The notes beneath the pieces are model-generated. The model did not search any database. It saw only the letters and a program-made list of their open reading frames with translations, and was not told where the DNA came from. The position numbers and the translations under genes were made by a program. A stretch of DNA of 64,000 nucleotides, taken from Diaporthe sp. PMI_573 (Eukaryota > Ascomycota > Sordariomycetes > Diaporthales > Diaporthaceae). The stretch's first letter is position 1; each line of letters opens with the position of its first letter. The stretch covers positions 1 through 64,000 of the forward strand of contig JAJTUP010000008.1 of assembly GCA_021399435.1 (NCBI GenBank). Reading direction: 5' to 3'. Shown here piece after piece: positions 35,777-47,772 of this stretch.

Positions 35777-36218
35777 CTACATGCTGGAATTCCCGCGAAC
35801 TCTGAAGGCAGAGTACGCCAGAATGAGGAGCCGCAGGGCACAGACAGCCAAGATAACCGCTACCCAGAGTTGCGACAAGCCTGGCATATCTGACAGATTA
35901 AGCGAAAGGTGGCTATCAATATAAACCAACCAGAAGAGCGCAGTGAGGCCGGCCAGGTATGACAACGGGTGCTGGGCCACATCACTTACAATTGGCTTGA
36001 CCACAGGATGCCACGTCAGGACAGCAACGATTATCCATGCCGTGAAAAACATAGCGATCGGCAGTAAGCCACCGAGTTTTTGAGTTCGAAAGATAAGTGA
36101 GCTTAGATAGAGGAAGCTTGTGTGGAACTAGTAAATGTTAGTCTTTTGGTTCAGAGGACAAAAGGGGAGATCGTACCAAGATCCGGATTGTAAATGGGTA
36201 TGCTCTCGACATTTTCAT
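35777..36218 (-). CDS. Small polytopic membrane protein, 130 aa
   Basis: Exons 36218-36177 and 36127-35777 join across a 49-bp intron (GTACGA, perfect branch CTAAC, TACTAG) to 130 aa; MSRAYPF at 36212 is an alternative start. After the joint the chain reads FHTSFLYLSSLIFRTQKLGG. It carries about four hydrophobic segments: around FLYLSSLIF, MFFTAWIIVAVLTW, YLAGLTALFWLVYI and LWVAVILAVCALRLLILAY. The C-terminus is short and basic/polar (RVRGNSSM). The family is not recognised; a small integral membrane protein of endomembranes is the safe description. The exon structure is convincing because the intron has textbook signals. Confidence 0.6.
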
Positions 36219-37971
36219 AACAATGTTGCGAAGTTAAACCTCGTTTATGCGAAAATTTGAATAATGATACTCTCAGAACCGTTTCCATTTGCCTTGCCCA
36301 TTTATATAGTCGTCTCAAAGGCCATCGCTGGCGACTCTGAATACCCTTTAGGGCGCTGCAGGCGACCGAATGTGGGGCTGCGCTCGTACTCGAACGAGAG
36401 GTGGTGACCAAAATTGGGGTTTTGTATAGATGTGCTCGGTTTTAGCAACATGCATCTTAATTGCGTTGGAGGCTAAATTATAACTCGTAGTAGGCACTAT
36501 ACCACGCCACAACGATGCTTGCTTGACTATATGCTTGTGAATTATTGTTTAAACGAGTTGATAAATTAGATAAAAAGCTATAGCTTACTTATATCAACCT
36601 TCGCAGGCCCTCGAATTAATCAGATTTTACTTTTCAAGCGTTGGGTGCTTCAAAATCAAACCTCTTGCTCGGTTACGCGACATACTGGCTATTCGGCGAC
36701 GATGGATTTTCAGACCTGGACAGGATGCAGTCGCCGGAATGGTGTGATTCGGCCGTGCTTTTCCACCTGAGAAATTCGGAGCCTGGCCATCAGGCTCAGA
36801 TCAACAACTTACAAAAGTTCACAAGGGCCGAAAGGCCTTCCATCAAATGACAGGCTTGTGGAACGGCAGACATGTATTGTTGGTGTACTTCAGGCGTTGG
36901 GGTAATACGTGCGGGTCTAGATCCGGCATCTGGCAGACATCTTTCGATCATGTTTTACCAGTGCCGTAATTCCAGCGAAGATGAGGAGCTAACATGTCCT
37001 GACGACCTATATTACGGCGGCATTGCCTAAACATCGAGTCGGCAGGCAATCTGAGGCAAATGTGTGCCACCTCTCAAGCTGGCGTCGCAGGATGCATCCT
37101 GATATGGGGAGCTGAAGCCCAGGGCCAGCCGCCGAACCTGTGTGACTCAACCTTCGTCTAATTAATGTTGTCTAAATCTGATTGGGTAACCGCTTAGCAG
37201 AAGTAGTTGTTCTTAGCAAAAACCCTCCAATCAGACTGTAACTTCCTCGCCTAATCATAGGGCGATTATTATTGTGGGATCGAGCTGACTCAGAGCGACC
37301 ATTGGTACAACGAGTAGGCCCTGATCCTTACCCCAGCGGAGGTGAATACACCAAATAACAATGATCGGGCGATAGCACGTAGTCCCGAATCCAGAACGCT
37401 GCCCACTTTTGAATCTTGCGCTATTCCAGTAGAGTGCGGTATGTATGCAGAATTGCTATTTTAGGATTCGGATCTCTAGAATCCCGGAACAGGGCCATTA
37501 GTCTAGAACAAGGACTCTCATTCCAGAGCACATGTCTACAGTACCAATTGCTCTTCAATTTCCTTCTTAAACTGCATATGCATGCAGAAAGCACCATCGG
37601 AAAGCGAGTCAGATCAGTTGCATACAGATATTCTAGGTTTCTATATCGCTTGTACAGGACTGTACCTGAATTTCGAAAACATCATCCAACCCACCCTGGC
37701 AATCTGGTGTGGGTGAGTGAGCCAGCCCTGAGACGTGGCTATGTGCACAGCCAAAGCAGCTATATCCCGAGATCCCAATACCAGGCCTCGTCGGTCAGGC
37801 TTAGGTCTTCATAGCCTCTATACCATACCAGAAATAACATATTTCCTGGGTGCAGGGACTTATTATAGTTCACCATACTTGCTTCACGCATTTAGCCGCG
37901 CATTTAAATGGTAGAGGCAAGCTTTGAGCCTTAGAGTTGCTAGATCAGCATTCAACTCGTAGATTCCAATT
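36219..37971. other. Long intergenic stretch
   Basis: About 1.75 kb. A 132-codon plus-strand frame (37416-37814) is rich in Arg/Ser/Tyr without any motif and is not called. No repeat or transposon signature was recognised. Confidence 0.35.
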
Positions 37972-38495
37972 ATGGCTCAAAACTCAGGTCCGCATAATGC
38001 AGATGAAATCACTGTAGCCCTCCAGGACCAGTACTACCCAAACCTGGACAATGCCTTCGAACCGTCTTTTTATGATGATCAAATCACCGCTCAGTGGCGT
38101 CAGGATGATAGTTTCCCCGACTTCCTCGGTTCCCAACTGTTCTCCGGGGAAGAATGGGCAAGTCCGATTCCTGCCAATGCAGTCCTCCAGCACCAGTGCT
38201 CGACACCAGGAACCAATCTTGATAAACCACATCGAGAAGCCTGCGGAGAGAGAACGATTGGAAGCCAACCTGCGGTTGAAACAGGGCATGATTCATCTAA
38301 TGCTTGCCTTGAACAAACAATGTTGGTCTTCCAGAGAGAGACAAACGCAAGGCTCAGCAACCTTGAGGAAACAATAAGCAGTCTTCGGACAGAGTAAGTA
38401 TCGCTGCATCTAAGGCGGAGTATAGATACTGACAAAAGCTTTGCAGACTGGAAGAAGATAAGACGAGGTTTTGTAACGTTAGAGGTTTGTTGTAG
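37972..38495 (+). CDS. Hypothetical coiled-coil protein, 156 aa
   Basis: Exons 37972-38393 and 38447-38495 join across a 53-bp intron (GTAAGT, branch CTGAC, TTGCAG) to 156 aa. The first two thirds are polar and acidic (QDQYYPNLDNAFEPSFYDDQ, DDSFPDFLGSQLF). The last third, restored across the intron, is a coiled coil (LEQTMLVFQRETNARLSNLEE...LRTELEEDKTRF). No DNA-binding or catalytic motif is seen. It could be a transcription cofactor or a truncated regulator. It ends about 200 bp before the hAT relic at 38694. Confidence 0.5.
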
Positions 38496-38693
38496 TAGAG
38501 CAGTAGTAGCCCGGTCAGCAGCCACTGGGAAATCTACTCCACCACATATATGATTCGGGGGCGTGAACACTGCCATTCGTAATCTCCTTGATTGTGCTCT
38601 CAATGACGGCTTCTGCAGCTCTGACCCCGACATCCCTGGCTCATGGGATCTTCTAGTCTACTTTCCATTGGTCGGATTGACTGTAGTCGGGCA

Positions 38694-40638
38694 CAGGGTT
38701 CAAATCCATACCACGAAATCCACATATGGATCCATAATGTGGATCCATATCCATTCCATTCCATTCCACGCGGGCTTCTGCATTTCCATATCCACGCCAC
38801 GGAGCCCCTTCCACATGTTCCATATGTGGAAATTGTGGAAAGGAATGGACATTTTTGGTGGGGTTTGAAAATACCTGGATTTCCTTGTGAAATAGCGCAT
38901 ACCCTAAGTACCTTCGATCGCCCACAACAACAAAATAAAAACGATTTTCCACCCCGTTTTATCCGTACACAAAGTTAAACAAGTCTATTCTGGGAGGTTT
39001 TACTGTTACGACCTTACTACCTCAAATCGAAATGGCCACCTTCCATCCTACCAAGTCAACCACGCCCGTTCCAGAACGTACAGAAGAAGACAATCAACGG
39101 CTCTTTCAGCTCTACAAAGGCTGGACCTTGACGGAGAGAGACGGCCAAGTGCGTCAATGGGTATATCAATTCGGCTACGATATCCAGCATGCCCAGAAGG
39201 GGGAACGCCGATGGGTGTGTTGTCTTTGCATCAAGCAAAAGCGGCCGAGGCCAAAGAGTTATGCCATCAAAGGGTTGCAGAATGCTGAGGGTCACCTGTA
39301 CACGGACCACAATGGCATCATGGATCCGACGGGCAAGAGGCAAAAGCCTGCAAAGGCATCTGAGAAAGCACATCAGTCCATTGCAACAATCCTACAGTTG
39401 AACCCCACGGAGCCGAAGGAACAAGATTTGATTAATACGCTGATCAAACGTTTCGACAAAACTGTATTCCAGCAGAAACTTGTCAACTGGATTGTCAATT
39501 CTAACCAATCCTTCTCAATCGTCAACAATCAAGATCTTCGAGACATCTTCAACTACCTCAATCCATCTGTCGAGATCACAAAAGCTAACATTACTGACGT
39601 AACCATGCATACCATCGCAGAACGAGAATTTACCAACAACATGGAAAGAGTGAAGGATGCTTTGCGGAAGAGTCCAGGACAGATCCATATCCAGTACGAT
39701 GGCTGGAAGTCTGGTAACCGACACGCCTTATACGGCATCACATATGTGTTTCGGGATTCCAACGACCGGCCACAGAAGTATGTCCTCGGCCTGCCTGAAC
39801 TTACAGAGCGGCACACAGGCGAGAATATCGCCGGGCAGATCATCGAGATCATTCGAGAGTACGAGATCAGCGATAAAATCGGGTATTTCACACTAGATAA
39901 TGCCGGTAACAATAAAACCTCGATGGAGGAGCTTGCATTAGAATTCGGCTTCGACTGGAAAAAGCAATGGGTTTGCCGCGTTGGCCACGTTGTCAATATA
40001 GTAGTGAAACAGATGCTGTATAGCAAGAACCCGGATGCTTTCGAGAAAGAGCTCTTTGAAGGACTTTACATGGCAGCAAAGGAGCATGAAGTCTAGAGGA
40101 GGCGAGGCTCCGTTGGAAAATGGCATAACTTTGCTAATGTAGGTGGCTCAGTCCCCGATTTTTATTTATTATACTCACAAAGTCCTAGGAGGTAAGCAGA
40201 TCGGACACGTAGACCGATATGCTCAAGAAGGCACAGGCTGTCGAGGGCCAACTCTCTGACGACGCTCAGCTCAAGAAACACCGTCCAGCTGGAGTTGTGG
40301 TCGACAATGCTACCCAGTAGCTTTCTCAATTCTCAATGATTAAGCGTGCTCTGGTTTTAAGGCCATTTTATAATTCTTTTATCCAGAGAGCGTCAAACGA
40401 GTGGGAGAAGGCCAACTTGACGAGAGCTGGCAACATCAAAAAGGACTCCAAGCAGCCCTTCTTCCTGAAGGAAGAGAACCGCATGACAACTAATAATTGG
40501 CATATGCTCGGGACTCTTTACGACATTTTGCTTGACTTCAAGCTGGTTGTGAAAGGCCTTGAGGGTAATAGACAGGGAAAACACCGTAGAAACGTCGAGG
40601 AAAACGAGGTCGAGCCCCCACTGTCTGGTAAGCCTTAG
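38694..40638 (+). mobile_element. hAT transposon relic E, C-terminus lost
   Basis: The left end probably starts at 38694 with CAGGGTTCAAATCCATACC, followed by CCATTCC/GGATCCATA-type subterminal repeats (38695-38830). The frame at 39032-40096 (354 codons, ATG) holds the BED finger (QFGYDIQHAQKGERRWVCCLC), IHIQYDGWKSGNRHALYGITYVF, GYFTLDNAGNNKTSMEELALEF and CRVGHVVNIVVKQMLYSKNPDAFE. It ends in a TAG that sits inside family-like sequence (RRRGSVGKWHNF continues). A later frame (40336-40638, MIKRALVLRPFYNSFIQRAS...GTLYDILLDFKLVVKGLEG) is the next hAT block. The hATC domain and right end are missing. Non-functional. Confidence 0.85.
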
Positions 40639-41937
40639 ACTTCGCAAAAGCGGCCCTATTCTTATTCTAGCAGCTGACTTAAAACGTATAAAAGTTATAA
40701 AATACTTTTTCATTGATAGTAATAAACCTTGCTCGCCAATGGGGGTGCTCAGCGTCTTGTCTATATTCCTCCCACGAGGATCCACCGCCTAATTCTCAGT
40801 ATTGGCTTGTGCGAGAGCACAGCCGGAATACGATGCGTGCCATGATGTTTGATATCTCTGTTGGGCCTAAAGAAGCCCGAGTTAGGAAGCGATTGGGATC
40901 TAAAGGCGATGCCACCTGGCTCTTTATTGTGCTAGTTGGTGTGACGGCACGGCTGAGTGACTGAAGTTGGTCCATAGGAGGCCATCCAGGGACCGGCATT
41001 TCTGCTTCCTTGCCAGGATGAGTGTATAGTTGTGGGTCAATGAGAACGCCAGTCTGACCAGTATCGTCACTATCTTCCTCATCAATACCTATGGCCAGAC
41101 GTTTTTGAACCTAGGTAGCCCTGGCTTAATCTTCGGGGCCTCAGTTTCCGTGTTGGATCTGGTGGACCAGCTGGCCACACTGTCGGCCATGAAGCAGCTT
41201 GGCTGCTGGACCAAGCCAGGTCCTACTGGATCTGGTCAGGAACCGAGGCATACATGTAAACCACTGACTAGTATGGAACCCCTTTAATTCCGCAAATACC
41301 TCATGGGTCCAGCTGTCGTACGGGGATAAATAGCTGGCTACCCAGTCAGCTTACAGAGCAGCTGGTCAGGCAAGCATCTGTCAATACACCCAGTCTTTAC
41401 TCCAGCCATAGTCGCACTCAATAAAAGCTCCCGCATCCATCATTCCTCCATACGATCCATAAAGCCCATATTCCGGGTCCAGATAACTACCGCAATCCAT
41501 CTCCGACCAGTGACCAATAGGTGTAAAATGGCATGGCTCTATATACACATAGATAACAACCACTTTCATTCATACTTCAAACGGCAGCTCTCCGCCCTTT
41601 ACCCCTGTTATTCTCCCCCCCCCCCCGGCAGTTTAAGTAAACACGTGGCATTCTAGACGTAGGGCAACGGGAACAACCATCGGTCCGGTAGGCTACAAGA
41701 AGAGGCGGCGTATAATAAACATGTACACAGTGATGACAAGCTGGTTCGTCCCAAAAAGGGAGCGATTAATAACAAAGACGACTTTCTTAGAATCATAACG
41801 AACTTTATATTATACTACCAGTTATTGATCCTATAGATCAATAGACTGTGGAGGAAGATATTCCTGAACAATGAGAAGTGGGAAAAGGCGCATTCGGAGC
41901 TGCATTATTTGGGGAAGGAAATCCTTCCCAACGCATT
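40639..41937. other. Intergenic, nothing recognised
   Basis: Includes a C tract (about 41617-41627). A 62-aa Gly/Tyr-rich frame on minus (41381-41569) shows no motif. No gene is supported. Confidence 0.35.
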
Positions 41938-43164
41938 CTACTCAGGCTGCGCGTTTGTTGATTGGGTGTTGTGGGCGTCCATTTGGTGATTCGCGGAGAT
42001 GTAGTTCCAGTTGCCGGGTACAGATTCTCCAGGCTCGTCGCAATACGGGCTGTCTGAAACGAGGCCTGGAAACACGCGGATAATAAGGGGTTTGAGTGGG
42101 GGGGTTGACGCGCAGACGATGGCGACGCTGACTTCGATGTTGGACATCAGGGCAATATTTACGCTGTCCCCTATTCGCTCAGCGTAAGTCAGTATCATTA
42201 CCCACCTAGGCTCGTCCTAAACTGATGACCATGGTGGGCCGACTTACTCGTTGTTGCATTCGTGTTGGTAGTGACTTCCACAACCTCATAAAGGCGAATA
42301 GCGGATGCCATCGGAACGCTGATCCTTAGTCAGAAGCCATTCCTACCATTTCATCAAATGTCCCTAAGTCGAGCAACTCTACTGTGGAAAGGAGGACGAA
42401 CAGGATAGCAACGGTAAACACAGCAATCAACCCAATCTTCTCCCTCTTGTGGATTCGTAACGATTTTATGAGCGGTAGGGGAATAATGAAGACCACGAGA
42501 TCTGTCACAATGTTTAAGGCGGCATTGGAGTACCAAAAGGCTTGCTTGTCCATGCACCGGCCCTCACTGGTACCGTTCCAGAAATATTGGACAGGGACAC
42601 ACAAGAAAATCGAACCGGGAATACACCAGGCGCCGTAAAGTGTAACGACAACCACCATAGCATTTGCAAACTCTCCTTATAGTCGAGAAAATACGTAAAT
42701 ATTGAATGACGATTGATAGCTTGCAGAGGGTAAGAGACAAATTGTAGACTACAACATTGGCCCACAGTGCCTACGCGAGCCGCAAGTTAGCAAAATACTC
42801 CAGGTTCGCTCCTGGGAGAGGGGAAAGACACCTGGTAATATTTCTGGAGATTGTGGGGATCGATCTGTGAGAACGGTCTCCCAAGTCCGTATTGAACGCC
42901 TGTGAAATTGCACTCAATTAGTATAGGAAATACCATCCTTCCATGCAGGCGCGTTCAGTTACCCATGATATGGAATCCTACTAGTACAACTGAGCTCATT
43001 GCGGCTGCCACGATGAGATAATCATCAACCCATACATGCTTGACAATACGTGCCCGTGTGTACAGTCTCACAAAAACAGTGGCTATAGAAAGCAAAGTAA
43101 AGAAATATTCAGAAAGAATTAATCGGACAATGGTAGCTAGGGTCATATTGGAATCTGTCAACAA
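41938..43164 (-). pseudogene. Fungal rhodopsin-domain membrane protein, frameshifted
   Basis: Five exons can be set: 43164-42963, 42899-42832, 42770-42402, 42318-42248 and 42170-41938, with four GT-AG introns (63, 61, 83, 77 bp). The product is the seven-helix PTH11/SAT4-like rhodopsin-domain type: VFVRLYTRARIVKHVWVDDYLIV, YGLGRPFSQIDP, LCKLSIVIQYLRIFS, VVTLYGAWCIPGSIFLCVPVQYFWN, CMDKQAFWYSNAALNIVTDLVVFIIPLPLI, ASAIRLYEVVEV and NIEVSVAIVCASTPPLKPLI. All joints agree except one. Inside exon 3, near 42655, the frame changes between STIRRVCKCY and MVVVVTLYG, and total exon length is 3n+1. That points to a one-base insertion or two-base loss. A sequencing error or an unusual splice is possible. 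If real, the gene is inactivated. Confidence 0.75.
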
Positions 43165-44221
43165 GCCTATGGCAGCGGAGATGGGATGACAGCTGTGGGC
43201 GTAAACTCGGAGATAAGCACGAAGAAAACAGGAAAGGATTTACGAAAGCGAAGCGGAGACAGTCTACATGTACATATTACATTCTACTATCCATGCTGAC
43301 CAAGAACAATAGCAAAATAACTATGGTGCCGCATGACGGGAAGGAGGAGGGTCCCAAAGAGGCCTGGAGGAAGCGCCACACAGCTGCCGAGACGAAACGA
43401 AGGGGTCCGCGCGCGGTGACGAACGCCACCGATAGGCGATGACGCCGGGGCTCCAAAGTAACGTTTCCGGTTCACATCATGGGCGTCTTATATAGCAAGC
43501 CTTAGATGCAACTGCCTAGACTCGGCTATGTGGCGCAATCGCAGACCTTGACCCCCGGCACGGAGCCTAGGGAATCCAGGCCGAAAGGGCGGCAATGTGG
43601 AAAAGCAAGGTCGCCGGCGTTCAGACGTGAGTTTGGTGTAGGAAAAATAGGCAGGTGAGACAATTGGGCCGGTCTAATGCGAACGCTATCACATGGTAAG
43701 GGCTTTTTTATTTGGCTTGCCGGCTTGTCTGGTGGCGGCTTGCTAGCTAGACGCGACTATCATATCTCAGGTTTCGGCTGGGGCAATTCGGTATACTTCG
43801 TATCTTCGAGCGGTTCAATACTGGGTCTGGATTATCTACCACAGTATTAAGGGCCTGCGTCTCCATATAGAACTTTACAGTCATCTCATTACCAACCCAG
43901 CTGACGCTACAATAATATTCAACAACCTGCCCGATTCTACGTGCCCGAAGGGAGTCAGGCAAGATTCAGTACGCGGGTAGGAGAACCTGAGGTGATGGCA
44001 CATTCGACTACCGGCAAATTCCGTGCAGCCTATTATAGTAATGTGTTTTGGGGGCAAAGTACGAGGATGGAGGGGTAAGGAACGTGTCACATTTGGGCTG
44101 ATATGCTTGCGAGCTGCGGCCACTTGCTGCCGACTGCACCACCGGTATCTGCATTGGTTAGGCATGATACCTCTTCCTCGCTTCCTCGTCTTTAGAATCT
44201 TGTCGACCACATATTTAGCGT
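43165..44221. other. Intergenic, nothing recognised
   Basis: About 1 kb. Several open frames on both strands have no motif. The right edge may hold more of the NACHT relic in unreadable form. Confidence 0.35.
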
Positions 44222-44440
44222 CTTGTTCCGTTACTCCTGGATGCCCTGGACGAGTGCGCTGAATCCGAGTTTGAGGACCTAGTGCGCAATGTGGCAACGT
44301 GCAGACCTAACTCCGCAGCAGCCAGCGCAGCAAGTTAAAGTATCTCCTAACGAGCCGCCCGTATGAGCAGATTATATCCAAGTTCCGGGGCCTATTAGAC
44401 TCGAGGTCCATCTATGCCTTCAACCGTTTGGCTGAACCGA
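44222..44440 (+). pseudogene. NACHT NTPase relic
   Basis: One frame reads VPLLLDALDECAESEFEDL (Walker B of a NACHT domain). After a frame change of a few dozen bases the text continues LKYLLTSRPYEQIISKFRG, the sensor motif that follows Walker B in fungal NACHT proteins. The P-loop, flanking domains and repeats are absent. It is a short, shifted remnant of an NLR-type gene. Confidence 0.65.
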
Positions 44441-45193
44441 TCGTGCTCGGGGATGGGACAAGACAGGGGGAGGTATCGCATGGTAACCGCCTAAAATGTA
44501 TATCGGTGAATGCAAAATTGACCATGCCGGGAGATACTCCGTAATCGAAAGAGAATTGGAAACAGCCACCATGCAAGGAGCGTAAGTTGTAACAAAGTAT
44601 AGTAATAGTGGCTTTAAAGGGCCTCGGTGATAGTGGCTTAAAGGGACCTTTGTGCTCGGACACTAAGGAGTTGTTGGGTGACAGTGCAATCCCACGGAGC
44701 TGCTGCACGAATTCCATCCAATCAATTCGTCACTGTAAAGGCCTTACCACACAAGCAGTGCTCAATTGCTCTGCTAGATTTTGGAGGGGAATTGGACAAT
44801 GAGATAATCCGCTTCTTCGGCTATGGAAGTAGATGCTCGGATTCAGTGGAGAGCACACTAAAAGGGGCATTGGAAAGCCACACAAATCTATCGAGGGACT
44901 GGGGCCTTATCTTAGACTAGTGTGCTACACTGCCGGCTGGCATAATGCTCCCCGAACGCCACGTCTCACTCGGGTTCTAATCCGGCGGTCCAAACACTCA
45001 GCCGGAGGTGCCGCGATTGGCTATCCAAATTTCCGCTCTCAGCGCCTTCCTTCTTCCTAGGTTACTTACACTGATAGGTGCCCATCATCCACCTTGATGT
45101 GTCTGGACTTGCTAGTTTCAATCTCCTGGCGGACTTTCACTTCGAGAAGCAGAAGTGGCTAAACATCGTTAACGCTACCACCATTCATTCAGG
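44441..45193. other. Intergenic, promoter of the membrane protein gene
   Basis: No gene recognised in about 750 bp. The last 150 bp before 45194 are the 5' leader of the intact rhodopsin-domain gene. Confidence 0.35.
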
Positions 45194-46662
45194 ATGGCTT
45201 CACCATTCCAGGTTGAAGCCTGGACCGAGTATGCCATCGGTCTTCTTATACTTGGCATTCGCATTTTCTGCCGATGCAGCCACGTTGGTCGCAATTGGGA
45301 GGGAGATGATTACTTTGCTGTCATGGCCATTTTCTTCTGGACGGTGTGGAAAGAGACTCCTTGGGATCGGACTGGAGAGGCTTGGCTAACATTGAGCAAA
45401 GGGCGCACAAGTAACGCTCCAGCTTATAGGTAAGATAAGGTAGAGTGTTCTCTAGAAAGCCTCTCTATGGCGCTAATACTCGGTTTCCCAGGTGATTACG
45501 GCTCGATTATTGGAATAAACGACGAGATCGCTCTTTCGCTCTCCGACGAGCAAATTCGAGGAATAGCCATTGGCAGCAAGTGTCTTATAGCCGGCTGGGT
45601 CTGCTATGTATCGTTGATCTGGTCCTTGAAAGCATGCATGCTGTTCTTCTTTATACGACTCAAGTAAGATACAACCTACTAAGTCCTATTTGGGGGTGCT
45701 AACGGGCTGTGCTTGGCGGACAGTCTCCACCTCTGGCAGCGGAACCTTGTCGTCATCACTGCCTTCACTTGCGGAGCTGGCTATATCGCCATGATCTCGG
45801 TTATTATGACGCATTGCATGCCCTTCGATAAGAATTGGCAGGTGTATCCTTACCCTGGTGGTGCGCCGTCCCTGAATCCGCTAAAGGTTTCGAATCCGTA
45901 ATAAATGCTACTAGATTCATGCGCATTAAAAGTCGGGATTACTCTAGCTCTGGCGGTAACTAATATCACGTAGGTTGCTTGAAAATCAACGACAGCTTCC
46001 GGTTAGTGGACGACGTTGACGCTTGAAAAAGGACTGACCTGATGATACTGTCTATTCCGGTTCCTTTGCTGTGGACAGCAAGGATGCCTTTCCTTCGGTA
46101 TATGAACTACTGGCTGGAGCTGAAACCTACCGGAGAGAGGAGCTGACTTCATCCTCAGAAAAATTGTCTGTACCCTCTGGCTTTGCACCGGCGTCTTCGT
46201 GATTATAGCGACTTTGATGCGATGCATCATGTGTCTCCAAACTATTGAGTCCATTAATTCGGGCACCATCTGGTCCATTCGAGAAACGGTAAACCTGCCT
46301 TATGCACACTGAGCAGTGGCGTTCCCTCTTCACGTCGAGTATTGTCGATAGCTAACCCGTTTGACACCGAGAAGTTCGTCGGCATTATAGCCGTCAACGT
46401 ACCCGCCGTGGCCCCTTGGATAGTCAAATGCGCCTCAGTCGTCAGCTCGCTTGCCTCCAAATACAGCCCTAAGGAAAGTAGAGGCAATTCTTCTAGTCCC
46501 GCCATCGTGACTATAGGTAGACAAAGGATCCGGCCCAGACGCAAGGGTCTAGGTTGGACGACATTCGACACAGAGTCTGAGAGGGTGACCGATGGCGTTG
46601 AGCTCGGCTCGTATGATAAGAATAACAATGTTGCTGTGTCGGCTGGCGGTACCAAGGGTTAA
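45194..46662 (+). CDS. Fungal rhodopsin-domain (PTH11/SAT4-like) membrane protein, eight exons
   Basis: Eight exons join in frame to 340 aa: 45194-45343, 45402-45429, 45492-45663, 45724-45857, 45915-45969, 46032-46097, 46159-46288 and 46375-46662. Seven GT-AG introns of 57-86 bp separate them. Exon 2 is only 28 nt and restores FFWTGAQVTLQLIGDYGSIIG. The protein shows the family pattern: W..YAIGLLILGIRIFCR, NWEGDDYFAVMAI, GSKCLIAGWVCYVSLIWSLKACMLFFFIRL, WQRNLVVITAFTCGAGYIAMI, MTHCMPFDKNWQVYPYPDSC, TDLMILSIPVPLLW, WLCTGVFVIIATLMRC, GTIWSIRETFVGIIAVNVPAVAP. The tail is Ser/Arg-rich and cytosolic. Relatives are plasma-membrane proteins, some linked to surface sensing. It is the intact counterpart of the frameshifted gene at 41938. 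Confidence 0.85.
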
Positions 46663-47499
46663 ATTCAAGCTGGCAGAATCTATGTGATGAACATATACGA
46701 GGTCTAAAGCAGAATCCATGGCTATTTGTATCTACTATCTGATAGGAGCAGACCAAGAAACATTCTCCAGGCCGACATTATATAGGTTTGTCTAATGAGA
46801 GGAGTATCTGGCAATCTGATAAGTCGGCTCCTCAGCCGTCTCTCCACATTCATGTTTTCCGACCTTCTCGCTCTCAATTGCCTAGGAGCTCTACGGCAAA
46901 CCATACCCGCAATCTCGTTTATTCGGGCTGCTACATCTGCGGTGCTGGGAAATCGTTGTGTCGTCATATTTCATTCTACTTTGTTTACTGCCTACCCCCC
47001 TTTAACGCCTTTGGTTGATTGACATGATTCGTCCGTGCTTAAACACCAATCCGCCGTCTGGTGATTCTCATAGCAGATAATCCCCACTGGCAGAGCCAAG
47101 GTCTCCTTGCTGTTGTATGTTGTATATGCTCACGGGGCCCACCTAGGCCATAATGCGCGTAGGCATACATGATTGGGGCAGCTTATATGTAATAGTTGCT
47201 CGGAGCCCTGGTTATGGATAGCCAGGGCATCTTGAATTGGGTATGTTAAGCCACCTCCTCCACTCCGTCGGAAATTAGCTCCTGCTCTCAGCAAATAGCG
47301 ACACGCACGAAATGAAGAGTGGTATGACTGCCGATACTGGTGCGGGCCAGAAGTATCGCAGCCCCCTTTTAGTGGCCAGAGCAAAGTGTAAAAGTGAGTA
47401 TGGCGCTACTGTTCGTGAACTCAGCCTGACTGAATGAGCCTTGTTGTGAACACCTGAGGTACCTGACAATCCTGTCGCCGCTTATGTGACACACCCGGG
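46663..47499. other. Intergenic, possible ankyrin scrap
   Basis: No intact gene. On minus around 47220-47330 a frame reads CRYLLRAGANF, which is ankyrin-like, but it is too short to call. Confidence 0.3.
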
Positions 47500-47772
47500 G
47501 CTGTTACTCCGGTGGACATTCTTTATACGCAGCCAACTTCGCCACCATCTCTCTACACGGACCTCGAAGAGTCAAACTTTCTAGATATGGGAGTATCTCT
47601 ATTCTCCAGATTTATGTTCCACCACAGAATCAGATCTACCTCATCGACAGCCATACCCTCAGTGACAAGGCTTTCTCGACATACGGAACCAATGGCCGAA
47701 CATTGAAAGATATCCCAAAGGGTTTCTTCGACGTATGGAACGGCTCAGATGCCATATTTAGCCACTTTCAAG
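47500..47772 (+). pseudogene. 3'-5' exonuclease (DEDD-type) pseudogene, left part
   Basis: The first frame reads VDILYTQPTSPPSLYTDLEES, the strand carrying the D-x-E pair of DEDD exonucleases. After a frameshift near 47600 the other frame reads QIYVPPQNQIYLIDSHTLSDKAFSTYG, then KGFFDVWNGSDAIFSHF. This is the Rrp6/WRN-like exonuclease fold seen in many fungal genomes. The coding sequence is cut at 47772 by element F and resumes at 50743. The frameshift lies outside the insertion, so the gene had a second lesion. Confidence 0.75.
47765..47772. repeat. Target-site duplication of hAT element F, left copy
   Basis: CTTTCAAG at 47765-47772 is repeated exactly at 50735-50742, on the other side of the element. 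Eight bases is the hAT hallmark. Confidence 0.95.

Noticed and set aside
37416..37814. 132-codon plus-strand frame as a gene
   Set aside because: Composition is Arg/Ser/Tyr-rich without any motif, there are no splice or family signals, and length is within chance for this DNA.
38563..38978. Several overlapping frames of about 100 codons
   Set aside because: They arise from the subterminal repeats (CCATTCC, GGATCCATA) of hAT relic E.
41381..41569. 62-aa Gly/Tyr-rich frame as a secreted peptide
   Set aside because: No clear signal peptide and no cysteine pattern; too short to support.
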